A stretch of DNA of 64,000 bases. Source: Bacillus sp. DTU_2020_1000418_1_SI_GHA_SEK_038 (GTDB taxonomy: Bacteria; Bacillota; Bacilli; Bacillales; Cytobacillaceae). The notes under the pieces were generated by a model. The model was not told the origin of the DNA. It searched no databases and was given only the letters and a program-made list of their open reading frames with translations. The translations under genes were made by a program, and so were the position numbers. Shown here piece after piece: positions 1-7,553 of the stretch. How positions within the stretch are numbered: position 1 is the first letter of the stretch; the number at the start of each line of letters is the position of its first letter. Location: the NCBI RefSeq assembly GCF_032341175.1, contig NZ_CP135435.1, positions 4,340,001-4,404,000 on the forward strand, in the 5' to 3' direction.

Positions 1-692
1 AATTCCAAAAGTAGTTCATGTGAACCTAATTCGAATTCAGGCGATATTTGTATCCCTTTGGAAAGCAAATAATCCTCAACATAGTTTCTGGAATTTGATT
101 TATCTAGAAAAATTAAAGGCAACTTGACTAGTTTCTGAATACTGACAGCTTCAGATAATAGACCCTTATATTTTTCTCCGCAAACAAAGATATCGTGGAC
201 TTCAAGGCATGGCCTTAACTCTAGCGCAGGATCATCAATCGGAAAATTACAAACAGCTACATCGACCTCTCCCGATTTTAGCAAAGAGCAAATTTCTAAT
301 GTCGTACCATTCACAATCTTAAATTTAATATTGGGATAATTACTGTGAAAAGCCTCTAAGTACGGAAGTAAAAAATATCTGGAGATCGTGTCCCCAACAC
401 CAATCTTTAATTCTCCCGTAGTTAAATTCTTAAATTCAAGTATTTTTTCCTCTCCCACATCTATTAAATTAATGGCTGAATGAATATATTCAAATAAAAT
501 TTTGCCCTCAACAGTGAAAGTTACCCCTTTAGGAGTTCGATTGAAAAGGCGTGTATCCAATTCTTTTTCTAATTGCATGATGGATTGACTAACTGCAGGC
601 TGTGTCATGAAAAGCTCTCTCGCCGCCTTAGAAAAACTTTTGCACTTTCCAACTGTACAAAAAACCTTATAGAAATCTAATTTACTTACCAT
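1..692 (-). CDS. LysR-family transcriptional regulator (3' end outside window)
   Basis: Reading leftward from an ATG at 692 gives 230 residues of an open frame that leaves the window. Residues 1-60 form a LysR winged helix-turn-helix (MVSKLDFYKVF, then SKAARELFMTQPAVSQSIMQ and RLFNRTPKGV). The rest begins a periplasmic-binding-like effector domain (GELKIGVGDTISRYFLLPYL). LysR proteins usually have about 290-300 residues, so roughly the last fifth is missing. A GGGGTGG ribosome site precedes the ATG. The gene is divergent from the CofE-like gene at 811, so by family habit it probably controls that gene and itself. The inducer cannot be read from the sequence. Confidence 0.9.
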   Translation of the reverse strand, partial: MVSKLDFYKVFCTVGKCKSFSKAARELFMTQPAVSQSIMQLEKELDTRLFNRTPKGVTFTVEGKILFEYIHSAINLIDVGEEKILEFKNLTTGELKIGVGDTISRYFLLPYLEAFHSNYPNIKFKIVNGTTLEICSLLKSGEVDVAVCNFPIDDPALELRPCLEVHDIFVCGEKYKGLLSEAVSIQKLVKLPLIFLDKSNSRNYVEDYLLSKGIQISPEFELGSHELLLE

Positions 693-718
693 ATAACCAC
701 CCCTTATATCCACTATTA

Positions 719-741
719 GATATATTAATTTTACTTATATC
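719..741. promoter_or_regulatory. LysR-type T-N11-A dyad between divergent genes
   Basis: The intergenic region 693-810 contains GATATA, 11 bases, TATATC: a 23-bp dyad with the T-N11-A architecture typical of LysR sites. It lies 26 bp upstream of the lysR start and about 70 bp upstream of the CofE-like gene. The function is inference from position and shape. Confidence 0.5.
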
Positions 742-810
742 ACTAAAGAGGTGTATAGTACAAGAGGATAATATGGAAATTAAGCCTAACAGTTATAAGG
801 AGCGATTATA

Positions 811-2004
811 TTGGAAAGAGTAGTTGGAACTGTTGTTAGAGGCCTTCGTTGCCCGATCATTAATCAAGGAGACAATATTGAAGAAATTGTTGTTGATAGT
901 GTGCTAAAGGCTGCGGAGGTTGAAGGCTTTAACATTCAAGATAAAGATATCGTGACGATTACAGAGTCGATCGTTGCCCGCGCTCAAGGGAATTATGCGA
1001 CAATCGATCATATTGCACAGGATGTAAGTTCAAAATTTGGTAACGAAACTGTTGGAGTCATCTTCCCGATTTTAAGCCGTAATCGCTTTGCTATATGTCT
1101 TCGCGGGATTGCAAAAGGGGCGGCAAAGAAAGTTGTATTAATGCTTAGCTATCCGTCTGATGAAGTAGGCAATCACTTAGTTGATATTGATTTACTTGAT
1201 GAAAAGGGCGTTAATCCATGGACAGATGTTTTAACCGAGAACCAATTCCGTGACCTTTTTGGCTATAATAAGCATACTTTTACTGGTGTTGATTATATTG
1301 ATTACTATAAATCGTTAGTGGAAGAATACGGAGTTGAATGTGAAGTCATCTTCTCTAATAACCCGAAAACGATTTTAGAATACACAAAAAATGTTCTGAC
1401 TTGTGATATCCATACAAGATTTAGAACGAAGAGAATCTTAAAAGCGAATGGCGGAGAAAAAATCTACAGCCTTGATAATATTTTGGCGGAATCTATTAAT
1501 GGAGCTGGATTCAATGAAGAGTATGGTCTTCTTGGATCCAATAAGGCAACAGAAGACAGCGTGAAGCTTTTCCCACGTAATTGCCAGCCAGTCGTTGATA
1601 AAATCCAGCAAATGCTCAAAGACAAGACAGGAAAAGTTGTTGAAGTGATGGTATACGGAGATGGTGCTTTCAAAGATCCTGTTGGTAAGATTTGGGAGCT
1701 TGCGGATCCAGTTGTTTCACCTGCATACACATCCGGTCTTGATGGAACTCCTAATGAAGTAAAGCTAAAGTATCTTGCTGATAACAACTTTGCTGATTTA
1801 AAAGGGGAAGAGCTTAAAAAGGCAATCTCCGAATTCATTAATAACAAAGAATCTGACCTTGTAGGATCAATGGAATCTCAAGGAACGACCCCAAGAAAAT
1901 TGTCTGACCTGATTGGCTCACTATCTGATCTAACTTCAGGCAGCGGGGATAAGGGAACACCGATTGTCTTTATCCAAGGGTATTTTGATAACTATACAAA
2001 ATAA
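811..2004 (+). CDS. Coenzyme F420-0:L-glutamate ligase (CofE)-like protein
   Basis: This 397-residue protein resembles the F420-0 gamma-glutamyl ligase family: N-terminal VVGTVVRGLRCPII, then DIVTITESIVARAQGNY, and a C-terminal region with VYGDGAFKDPVGKIWELADP. True CofE adds glutamate to coenzyme F420-0 using GTP. Bacillaceae are not known to make F420 by the full pathway and no cofC/D/G/H homologue lies in this window, so the substrate is uncertain. The start is TTG at 811, preceded by AAGGAG at 797-802. It is transcribed away from the LysR gene and followed by a strong terminator, so it is probably monocistronic. Confidence 0.75.
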   Translation: MERVVGTVVRGLRCPIINQGDNIEEIVVDSVLKAAEVEGFNIQDKDIVTITESIVARAQGNYATIDHIAQDVSSKFGNETVGVIFPILSRNRFAICLRGIAKGAAKKVVLMLSYPSDEVGNHLVDIDLLDEKGVNPWTDVLTENQFRDLFGYNKHTFTGVDYIDYYKSLVEEYGVECEVIFSNNPKTILEYTKNVLTCDIHTRFRTKRILKANGGEKIYSLDNILAESINGAGFNEEYGLLGSNKATEDSVKLFPRNCQPVVDKIQQMLKDKTGKVVEVMVYGDGAFKDPVGKIWELADPVVSPAYTSGLDGTPNEVKLKYLADNNFADLKGEELKKAISEFINNKESDLVGSMESQGTTPRKLSDLIGSLSDLTSGSGDKGTPIVFIQGYFDNYTK

Positions 2005-2018
2005 GACTAATTAAATTT

Positions 2019-2058
2019 AAACTAGATGCCAAGCAGTTTACAGCATCTAGTTTTTTTC
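2019..2058 (+). terminator. Intrinsic terminator after the CofE-like gene
   Basis: A perfect 10-bp stem, AACTAGATGC at 2020-2029 with GCATCTAGTT at 2043-2052, is followed by a run of seven Ts. It may also stop the converging operon that ends at 2102. Confidence 0.9.
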
Positions 2059-2101
2059 ATTATTAATGCATCAATTTTTTTAAGCTCTCCCTGTATCATG
2101 A

Positions 2102-2881
2102 TTAACGAATATAAAGTGATATTTCACCCATTCCCTCAAATTTTGAAGTCAAATGATCGCCTTTCGTTAACAAGATCGCCTCTGTGATTCCTCCAGTGAA
2201 GATGATAGAGCCTTTCGGGATTTTGCCCTTTCCTTGGCAAAATAGCATATTGGCTAACATCGCAACAGAGTTGGCCGGATTGCCTAACACATCCGCACTT
2301 GTCCCGCTAGCTTTTATTTCCCCATTTATAGATAGTGTTACCCCAATCTTTTCAAGATCGAATTGTTTAGGATCGAAAAAGTCATTTCCAATAACAACCC
2401 TAGAGGCTGATGTATTATCTGCAACTACATCTGGCAGCTTAAACTTAAAATTTTCATACCGGCTATCTATGATCTCAAAAGCAGGCAGAATTCCCTTCGT
2501 TTTTGCCATCACTTCCTCGCCTGTAACTGCCGGTCCTTCAATATCCTCAGCAAGTATAAAGGCAATTTCCGCCTCCACTTTCGGATGAATAAATTCCTCT
2601 ATGAAGATTTCCCCTTTTTCATGTACTCTCATATAGTCAAACACAGCCCCATAGATCGGCTGGTCTATATTCATTTGCTTCATCTTTGCTTCACTGGTTA
2701 TGCCCATTTTATAAGCAAAAAAATTACTTCCCTGATTCTTCTTTATTTGGATTAGCTCGTCTTGAACAAGATAGCCCATAGATAAATTAAACTCAGGAAT
2801 TTGAGAAGTAATACAGGGAACTGCATAATTGTTTTCTTCTGCTTTTACTAGCATTTCAGCAAGCTGTTTGTAATTTATCAA
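2102..2881 (-). CDS. 2-keto-4-pentenoate hydratase / 4-oxalocrotonate decarboxylase family protein
   Basis: The 259-residue protein belongs to the DmpE/DmpH (fumarylacetoacetate-hydrolase-like) fold. HPKVEAEIAF near residue 100 carries the E-x-E metal-binding pair, and later segments FEIIDSRYENFKF and FTGGITEAILL fit the family. In meta-cleavage pathways these enzymes either decarboxylate 4-oxalocrotonate or hydrate 2-hydroxypentadienoate; the sequence alone does not separate the two. The gene lies 21 bp after a 4-oxalocrotonate tautomerase, which favours the decarboxylase role. It is the last gene of the five-gene minus-strand operon starting at 5101. Confidence 0.85.
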   Translation of the reverse strand: MINYKQLAEMLVKAEENNYAVPCITSQIPEFNLSMGYLVQDELIQIKKNQGSNFFAYKMGITSEAKMKQMNIDQPIYGAVFDYMRVHEKGEIFIEEFIHPKVEAEIAFILAEDIEGPAVTGEEVMAKTKGILPAFEIIDSRYENFKFKLPDVVADNTSASRVVIGNDFFDPKQFDLEKIGVTLSINGEIKASGTSADVLGNPANSVAMLANMLFCQGKGKIPKGSIIFTGGITEAILLTKGDHLTSKFEGMGEISLYIR

Positions 2882-2902
2882 AAGAATCCTCCTATCCCAA
2901 TT

Positions 2903-3088
2903 CTACATCTCGCTTTTTAATTGGTCTCCGACTGCATAATAATTTTTAGGAACTTCGTTTACGTAAACACGAATGGTCGATAAAGGGGCACCAAGTGATT
3001 CATGAACCGTACGGGCGACATCGCGAATGCATTGTTCAACTGCTTCTGGTTCTCTTCCCTCGAGCAGGGTAATTTGAATAATCGGCAT
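2903..3088 (-). CDS. 4-oxalocrotonate tautomerase family protein
   Basis: After removal of the initiator Met, the 61-residue product has Pro1, Arg11 and Arg39, the three catalytic residues of 4-oxalocrotonate tautomerase. Position 50 is Tyr where the classical enzyme has Phe. The enzyme ketonises 2-hydroxymuconate to 2-oxohex-3-enedioate. The start at 3088 is chosen because the next codon must be the catalytic Pro and because GGAGG lies just upstream; a longer in-frame extension to 3130 would bury the proline and destroy activity. It sits between DoxX and the hydratase/decarboxylase in the same operon. Confidence 0.92.
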   Translation of the reverse strand: MPIIQITLLEGREPEAVEQCIRDVARTVHESLGAPLSTIRVYVNEVPKNYYAVGDQLKSEM

Positions 3089-3152
3089 CTTGCTTCCTCC
3101 TTCTATTAAAAAAGACGGCATTACCTCCATTTGAAGTAATGCCCATCCATTA

Positions 3153-3584
3153 TTAAGCGGCTTTGCTATTTTGACTATTATTTTTTGACCTATTAAACAT
3201 TAATTGATCAAGTGCAAACATTTTACTGCCGTTGATTGCAAGGAATACAGCCATCGCTAAGAAAGCTAAATCTAATTCATAACCTGCCATTTGGCCATTG
3301 CCTAAAAAACCAACAGCTAGCTTCACTTTGAAGATCGCACCAACCATTAATAGTGATAATAAAATGGACACGATTTTAGTGCCTAACCCGATGACTAATG
3401 CGATTCCGCCGACCAACTCTATGAATGCTACTGCATAAGCGAGCGCCCCTGGTAAGCCAATACTATCAAACCATCCAACAATATTTTCAATGCCTCCCTG
3501 GAATTTGACTAACCCGTGTATAAAGAAACTAATCCCTAAGATTACTCGTAACATCAACGTACTTGCTTCAATTTTATTTGTCAT
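3153..3584 (-). CDS. DoxX family membrane protein
   Basis: A 143-residue protein with about four hydrophobic segments and the DoxX pattern (FFIHGLVKFQGGIENIVGWF, GGIALVIGLGTKIV, GFLGNGQMAGYELDLAF). DoxX proteins such as CatD and MhqP of B. subtilis accompany quinone and catechol detoxification enzymes; their biochemical role is poorly defined. It is a close paralogue of the DoxX protein at 51847-52242, sharing long identical stretches. It follows the dioxygenase at 3648 by 63 bp and has its own good ribosome site. Confidence 0.9.
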   Translation of the reverse strand: MTNKIEASTLMLRVILGISFFIHGLVKFQGGIENIVGWFDSIGLPGALAYAVAFIELVGGIALVIGLGTKIVSILLSLLMVGAIFKVKLAVGFLGNGQMAGYELDLAFLAMAVFLAINGSKMFALDQLMFNRSKNNSQNSKAA

Positions 3585-3647
3585 TTTATTTCCTCCATTT
3601 TTTCAATTTATCTATCGCTTCATTCTGACTTTTTTCGTAAATATGTC

Positions 3648-4427
3648 TCAGCCAAATTGCCAAACACTATGACTAAGATTTCCATATCGGTAGCTGCGAT
3701 GTAATAGTTTTGCTGTTTGCTGATCATCTGCCGCACCCATTGCGTAGAAGATCGGCACAAAATGCTCATTGCCATAAGGCGGAACTGCTAAACTAGCGGC
3801 AGGTGCTAATGACTGATACTTGTAAAGTGATGCTAGGTCCCAATTTTTTAAATGACTTGCCAGCCACTCTTCAAAATTTAATGCCCAATCATCCACTTCT
3901 CCATTATCTGCCCAATTCAGCGCTCTTAGATTATGAACCGTTCCCCCACTGCCGATGATTAAAACATCCTTCTTCCTTAACTCCACTAAGGATTTCCCAA
4001 TCTTATACTGTTCCTCTGGTGAAAGCGACGGATTAACTGACATCGAGATGACAGGAATGTCGGCATTTGGGTACAGTAATCTCAGAACTACCCATGCTCC
4101 ATGATCTAAACCGCGATTGGCATCAACTTCATAAGAGATCCCCTGTTTCTCAAATAACTCTTGAATTTCCTTCGCAATCTCCTGATCTCCCTTTGCCGGA
4201 TATTGAATGCGAAACAATTCTTCAGAAAATCCGCCAAAATCATAGATTGTACTATATTGATCGACATTGCTCACTTGTTGAGCACTTGACTCCCAATGAG
4301 CTGAAAATAAAATAATCGCCTTTGGCCTTGGCCATGTGCTGCCTAAATCATTTAAAAACTGCGTATATTCATTTGTCTCAATGGCTATTAATGGCGCTCC
4401 ATGAGCAATAAAATATGACGGAAGCAT
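3648..4427 (-). CDS. LigB/DODA-type extradiol dioxygenase
   Basis: This 259-residue protein has the class III extradiol dioxygenase pattern of the YgiD/DODA family: IAHGAP (His9), FSAHWES (His44), LDHGAW, GGTVHN and GNEHFVPIFYAMG, which supply the metal ligands and acid-base histidines. Such enzymes open catechol-type rings with O2. The true substrate is unknown; DOPA-like or other catechols are usual for the family. It lies 29 bp after the esterase gene and before DoxX and the tautomerase, so a ring-cleavage role within this operon is a reasonable inference. Confidence 0.88.
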   Translation of the reverse strand: MLPSYFIAHGAPLIAIETNEYTQFLNDLGSTWPRPKAIILFSAHWESSAQQVSNVDQYSTIYDFGGFSEELFRIQYPAKGDQEIAKEIQELFEKQGISYEVDANRGLDHGAWVVLRLLYPNADIPVISMSVNPSLSPEEQYKIGKSLVELRKKDVLIIGSGGTVHNLRALNWADNGEVDDWALNFEEWLASHLKNWDLASLYKYQSLAPAASLAVPPYGNEHFVPIFYAMGAADDQQTAKLLHRSYRYGNLSHSVWQFG

Positions 4428-4456
4428 AAAAAATCATCTCCATTGTGTGTAATCTG

Positions 4457-5101
4457 TCATTTCTTTAATGAATCCTGCAGCCACTTCATGTAATCCTGAA
4501 AGTTTTGCAAAGATACGGTATGTCCTTCTTGATACGTTTTAAACGTGACACTTGCACCTAATGCTTGAAAATACTCTTTATTTGCGACTCCCCACTCATA
4601 TGGCAGTATTTGATCCATTTCCCCATGAGAAATAAATAGGGACATATGATGCACTGGTTTTACGTTATAATCCTCTTTGACGAATCCGGGAATGTATCCG
4701 CTTAAGGCAATAATCCCCTTGATTCTCTCCCCTAATGTCAAACCGAGTGTCATCGAAAGAATTGCTCCCTGGCTAAAGCCCATTAAGTAAAGCTGGCTTG
4801 AGTCTAAAGGATACTGATCGGCTGCATAATCAATAAAACTTGTCACTTTACTAATCGCTTGATCAAATACCTCTCTATGCGGTCTTCCATAGCCTTGAAT
4901 CGTAAAGAAAGCAAATCCGGGCGGATGCTCCAAATGACCCCGAAGACTAAAAATAAAATACTCTTCTTCTAACCCCTTTACCAATGACAGCATGTTTTGC
5001 TCGTTGCTTCCAATTCCATGCATCACAAAAAGGGCAGGATAAGTTTTATTAGGAGCAATCTCTTTCGGTCGATGAAGCTCATAAACCATCGGTGAATTCA
5101 A
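4457..5101 (-). CDS. Phospholipase/carboxylesterase-family alpha/beta hydrolase
   Basis: The 214-residue protein is a small serine hydrolase: oxyanion region LFVMHGIGSNEQNML near residue 30, nucleophile GFSQGA, acid in SHGEMDQILP and histidine in EGHTVS. Its size and order match the phospholipase/carboxylesterase family that includes B. subtilis MhqD. It is the first gene of the operon running down to 2102 and faces the XRE-cupin regulator at 5382 across a 280-bp intergenic region holding a paired operator. The substrate is unknown. The MhqD resemblance and context suggest hydroquinone or catechol handling, which is inference. Confidence 0.85.
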   Translation of the reverse strand: MNSPMVYELHRPKEIAPNKTYPALFVMHGIGSNEQNMLSLVKGLEEEYFIFSLRGHLEHPPGFAFFTIQGYGRPHREVFDQAISKVTSFIDYAADQYPLDSSQLYLMGFSQGAILSMTLGLTLGERIKGIIALSGYIPGFVKEDYNVKPVHHMSLFISHGEMDQILPYEWGVANKEYFQALGASVTFKTYQEGHTVSLQNFQDYMKWLQDSLKK

Positions 5102-5212
5102 CTCTCATCATCCATTCTATTTATTTTTATATTTCTAGTAGCTTCCCTCTATTGCTCAGCCCTAATCAACAAATTGATGTTAATTGCTTTTGTTTCTAAA
5201 TAGATATATTAG

Positions 5213-5278
5213 ATTCATATAAGAATACATATAGATAAAAAAATAAAACTAAACAAGTTTTTGTATTCCTATATGAAT
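5213..5278 (-). promoter_or_regulatory. Promoter of the ring-cleavage operon framed by two ATTC-N6-GAAT boxes
   Basis: Two palindromic boxes, ATTCATATAAGAAT at 5213-5226 and ATTCCTATATGAAT at 5265-5278, are centred 52 bp apart, about five helical turns. Including flanks, the arms 5213-5229 and 5262-5278 are inverted repeats of 17 bp with one mismatch. Between them, read leftward, lie TTGTTT (5251-5256) and TATATG (5228-5233) spaced by 17 bp, a plausible -35/-10 pair. A related half-site occurs near 5286. The layout suggests a repressor that bridges two sites, most likely the adjacent XRE-cupin protein. Confidence 0.6.
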
Positions 5279-5314
5279 ATTAATTATTCATAGGATAACA
5301 ACCTCTATAGTAGA

Positions 5315-5344
5315 TTGTCAATTATTTTTTTGCTAAGATAGAAT
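5315..5344 (+). promoter_or_regulatory. Probable promoter of the XRE-cupin regulator
   Basis: TTGTCA at 5315-5320 and TAGAAT at 5339-5344, spaced 18 bp, lie just upstream of the regulator gene and downstream of the operator boxes. Confidence 0.45.
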
Positions 5345-5381
5345 TATGTTTTTTATTAGGAAACATTAGAGGGTGGTTCAT

Positions 5382-5921
5382 TTGGAAATTGGATCAAAGA
5401 TACGTGCCATACGTAATAGAAAAAAAATTACCATAGCCCAAATGTGTGAGGGCACCGGATTATCTAAAGGATTTATAAGCAATGTGGAAAATAATAATAC
5501 ATCTCCATCCATAAGTACTTTGCAAACCATTGCAGGCTTTCTTGGGGTACCTTTACCTTACTTATTACTAGAAAAACAGCAGCATATGAGAGTAGTAAGG
5601 AAAAATGAAAGAACGTATTCTACTTATAACAATCTGAAAATAGAGCATGTGACATCCAATGGCGGTCTAAGAATGATGCTGGTGGAATTTCCTCCGGGAG
5701 CTTCGATGGGGGAAGCAAATGCCCATGAAGGGGAGGAAAGTCATTTAGTACTGGAGGGAAAAGTTCTTGCTGAGCAGGGTGAGGACTCAATCATCGCAGA
5801 AGAGGGAGATTCCTTCAGTTGGAATGCCAGCTGCCCACATTTTGTGAAAAATATTGGAGATGGAAAAGCAGTTGTTCTAATATCTATCTATTCCGATACT
5901 GAGCTCAATGATATTTTCTAA
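5382..5921 (+). CDS. XRE-family regulator with C-terminal cupin domain
   Basis: About 179 residues. Residues 1-65 are a helix-turn-helix of the XRE type (IGSKIRAIRNRKKITIAQM, then GLSKGFISNVENNNTSPSIS). Residues 95-175 are a small cupin beta-barrel (EFPPGASMGEAN, HEGEESHLVLEGKV, GDSFSWNASCPHFVKNIGDG). Cupin modules of such regulators usually sense a small ligand or metal. TTG at 5382 is preferred because AGAGGGTGG lies 6-9 bases upstream; a GTG at 5373 would overlap that ribosome site. It is divergent from the ring-cleavage operon and probably controls it. Confidence 0.88.
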   Translation: MEIGSKIRAIRNRKKITIAQMCEGTGLSKGFISNVENNNTSPSISTLQTIAGFLGVPLPYLLLEKQQHMRVVRKNERTYSTYNNLKIEHVTSNGGLRMMLVEFPPGASMGEANAHEGEESHLVLEGKVLAEQGEDSIIAEEGDSFSWNASCPHFVKNIGDGKAVVLISIYSDTELNDIF

Positions 5922-5965
5922 TTATTGCGGTCAGTTTCTATATTAGCGATTAATAATGATTACCA

Positions 5966-6033
5966 GCCTTATGCATGCATGCGAACGGGTTTTATTCGGG
6001 ACGAATAACGTAGAGAGCAGGTATGCATAAGGC
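5966..6033. repeat. Nested inverted-repeat element
   Basis: GCCTTATGCAT at 5966-5976 and ATGCATAAGGC at 6023-6033 form a perfect 11-bp inverted repeat. Inside lies a second hairpin, TTATTCG-GGA-CGAATAA at 5992-6008. There is no reading frame and no U-tract, so it is not a simple terminator. It may be a small structured RNA or a dispersed repeat. Confidence 0.45.
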
Positions 6034-6067
6034 GGTTTGAACGAAACTAAATTCATAAACAAAGCCA

Positions 6068-6124
6068 ATAAAAAAACTGCACCTCCAGTTGTTAGTTTCT
6101 GTGTCTAACAATTGGGGTGCAGTT
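6068..6124 (-). terminator. Terminator of the amidohydrolase gene
   Basis: A long hairpin (ACTGCACC at 6076-6083 with GGTGCAGT at 6116-6123, continuing inward through CTAACAATT/GTTGTTAG) is followed on the minus strand by a run of six Ts. Confidence 0.88.
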
Positions 6125-6179
6125 CAATAGCGGTCACTTTTTTTCCATGATTGCAAAGTAACCTATCTGTAATCAATTT

Positions 6180-7403
6180 TCATCGATGAATGGTTACTGT
6201 TTTCGTTGTTTCAACTGTTACTTTTCCACTCTTAATCACATACAGCCTTGTTGGGATATCTATAATTGCATTTGTAACAGACTCGGTATCAAGTAATATT
6301 AAATTGGCTGTTTTTCCAACTTCTATTCCATAGTCATCTAAACCCATAGCCTTGGCCGGATTGGTCGTAATCATAGGCAAAACAGTAGGAAGATCCGATG
6401 CACCGCCTAAATGAGCTGTCGGAATGGCAAGCATGGCTGTTTGAATCAAGTCACCTGTTCCATAGGGTGTGAATGGATTACGAATATTATTAGTTGCAAT
6501 ACACATGTTCACGCCGCCGTCCCGCAGTGCCCGAATAGGCGTTAAAGTACGGCGAACATTGTGTTCATCGTGTCTTCCACCTAAATGAAGGTCTGTCGCA
6601 GGTAAACTCATGACACTTATTTGTGCCTCCGCCATTTTTGCAATAATCGGTTCCAGCCTCTCCTTAGGCAGTGCCCCAAGAGCTGTTAAATGTCCAACCG
6701 CCACTCTGCCAACATATCCTTCAGCAATTGTTTTCTCACAAACATATTCAATCGAAATCCCATCTGCATCATCTTTAAAGTCTTGATGGAAGTCTATCGG
6801 CTTATTGTATTTTTTTGCAATTTCAAACACAAGATCAATATGCTTATCCCATGGTGTATCATTATAAGGAATTCCGCCGACTACATCGGCCCCCATATCC
6901 ATTGCCTGATACATCATTTCCTCTGTTCCAGGAGCCTTTATTATGCCTTCCTGGGGAAAAGCAACTACTTGAATATCGACTAAATCTTTATACTTATCCT
7001 TAAGCCCCATGATGACTTCAAATCCAGTCATACCTTGTGAAGGATCAAATTCAGAGTGTGTACGAATATTTGTCGTTCCGTTTTTGATCAGCAATTCAAG
7101 AGTTCTTTCAGCCCGATCAATAATATCTTCCTTTGTAAAGGTGGGTTTTAATTGGGCAGTCACCTGAAGGGCTTCCTGTAAAGTTCCTGATTTATTGGGG
7201 AGCCGATCCGCAATAAGGGCTTTATCTAAATGAATATGACTTTCCACCAGCCCGGGAATTAATACCTTTCCGTTAGCCTCAATAACACGTTCTGCTTCTG
7301 CATTTATCTGATGCTCAATTGCTGTAATTTTTCCATCCTTAATCGCGATATCCTTAGTCTCTTGTCCATCTTGAAGCTTTGCCTTTTTTATTAAAAGATC
7401 CAT
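6180..7403 (-). CDS. Cytosine-deaminase/AtzC-like amidohydrolase
   Basis: A 407-residue metal-dependent hydrolase of the amidohydrolase superfamily. The N-terminal barrel strand has HIHLDKA rather than plain HxH, a hallmark of the cytosine deaminase/N-isopropylammelide hydrolase branch. Further metal and acid residues appear in DFHQDF, VAVGHLTAL and CIATNNIRNPFTPYG. It probably deaminates or deamidates a cyclic N-heterocycle; the substrate is not evident. The start ATG at 7403 follows GGAGGTTTAAATA. It is separated from scoB by a terminator at 7508-7537, so it is likely its own transcript. Confidence 0.82.
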   Translation of the reverse strand: MDLLIKKAKLQDGQETKDIAIKDGKITAIEHQINAEAERVIEANGKVLIPGLVESHIHLDKALIADRLPNKSGTLQEALQVTAQLKPTFTKEDIIDRAERTLELLIKNGTTNIRTHSEFDPSQGMTGFEVIMGLKDKYKDLVDIQVVAFPQEGIIKAPGTEEMMYQAMDMGADVVGGIPYNDTPWDKHIDLVFEIAKKYNKPIDFHQDFKDDADGISIEYVCEKTIAEGYVGRVAVGHLTALGALPKERLEPIIAKMAEAQISVMSLPATDLHLGGRHDEHNVRRTLTPIRALRDGGVNMCIATNNIRNPFTPYGTGDLIQTAMLAIPTAHLGGASDLPTVLPMITTNPAKAMGLDDYGIEVGKTANLILLDTESVTNAIIDIPTRLYVIKSGKVTVETTKTVTIHR

Positions 7404-7507
7404 TTATTTAAACCTCCAAAATTGCTATTTAGAAACTTGACGAAAGTGCCTGCATGGTCATTTTAACAAAGCTTAGCTGACTTCCCAAGCCAAATTCCCC
7501 CATAGCT

Positions 7508-7537
7508 AAAAAAAAAAGAAAGGGGTTTTTCCCTTTC
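7508..7537 (-). terminator. Terminator of scoAB
   Basis: GAAAGGG (7518-7524) pairs with CCCTTTC (7531-7537). On the minus strand the hairpin is followed by ten Ts. Confidence 0.92.
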
Positions 7538-7553
7538 TCCATCTTACATGCTA

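Noticed and set aside
5102..5372. A riboswitch upstream of the ring-cleavage operon
   Set aside because: The dyads are short, spaced by helical turns, and surround a promoter, so DNA operators explain them better than an RNA fold.
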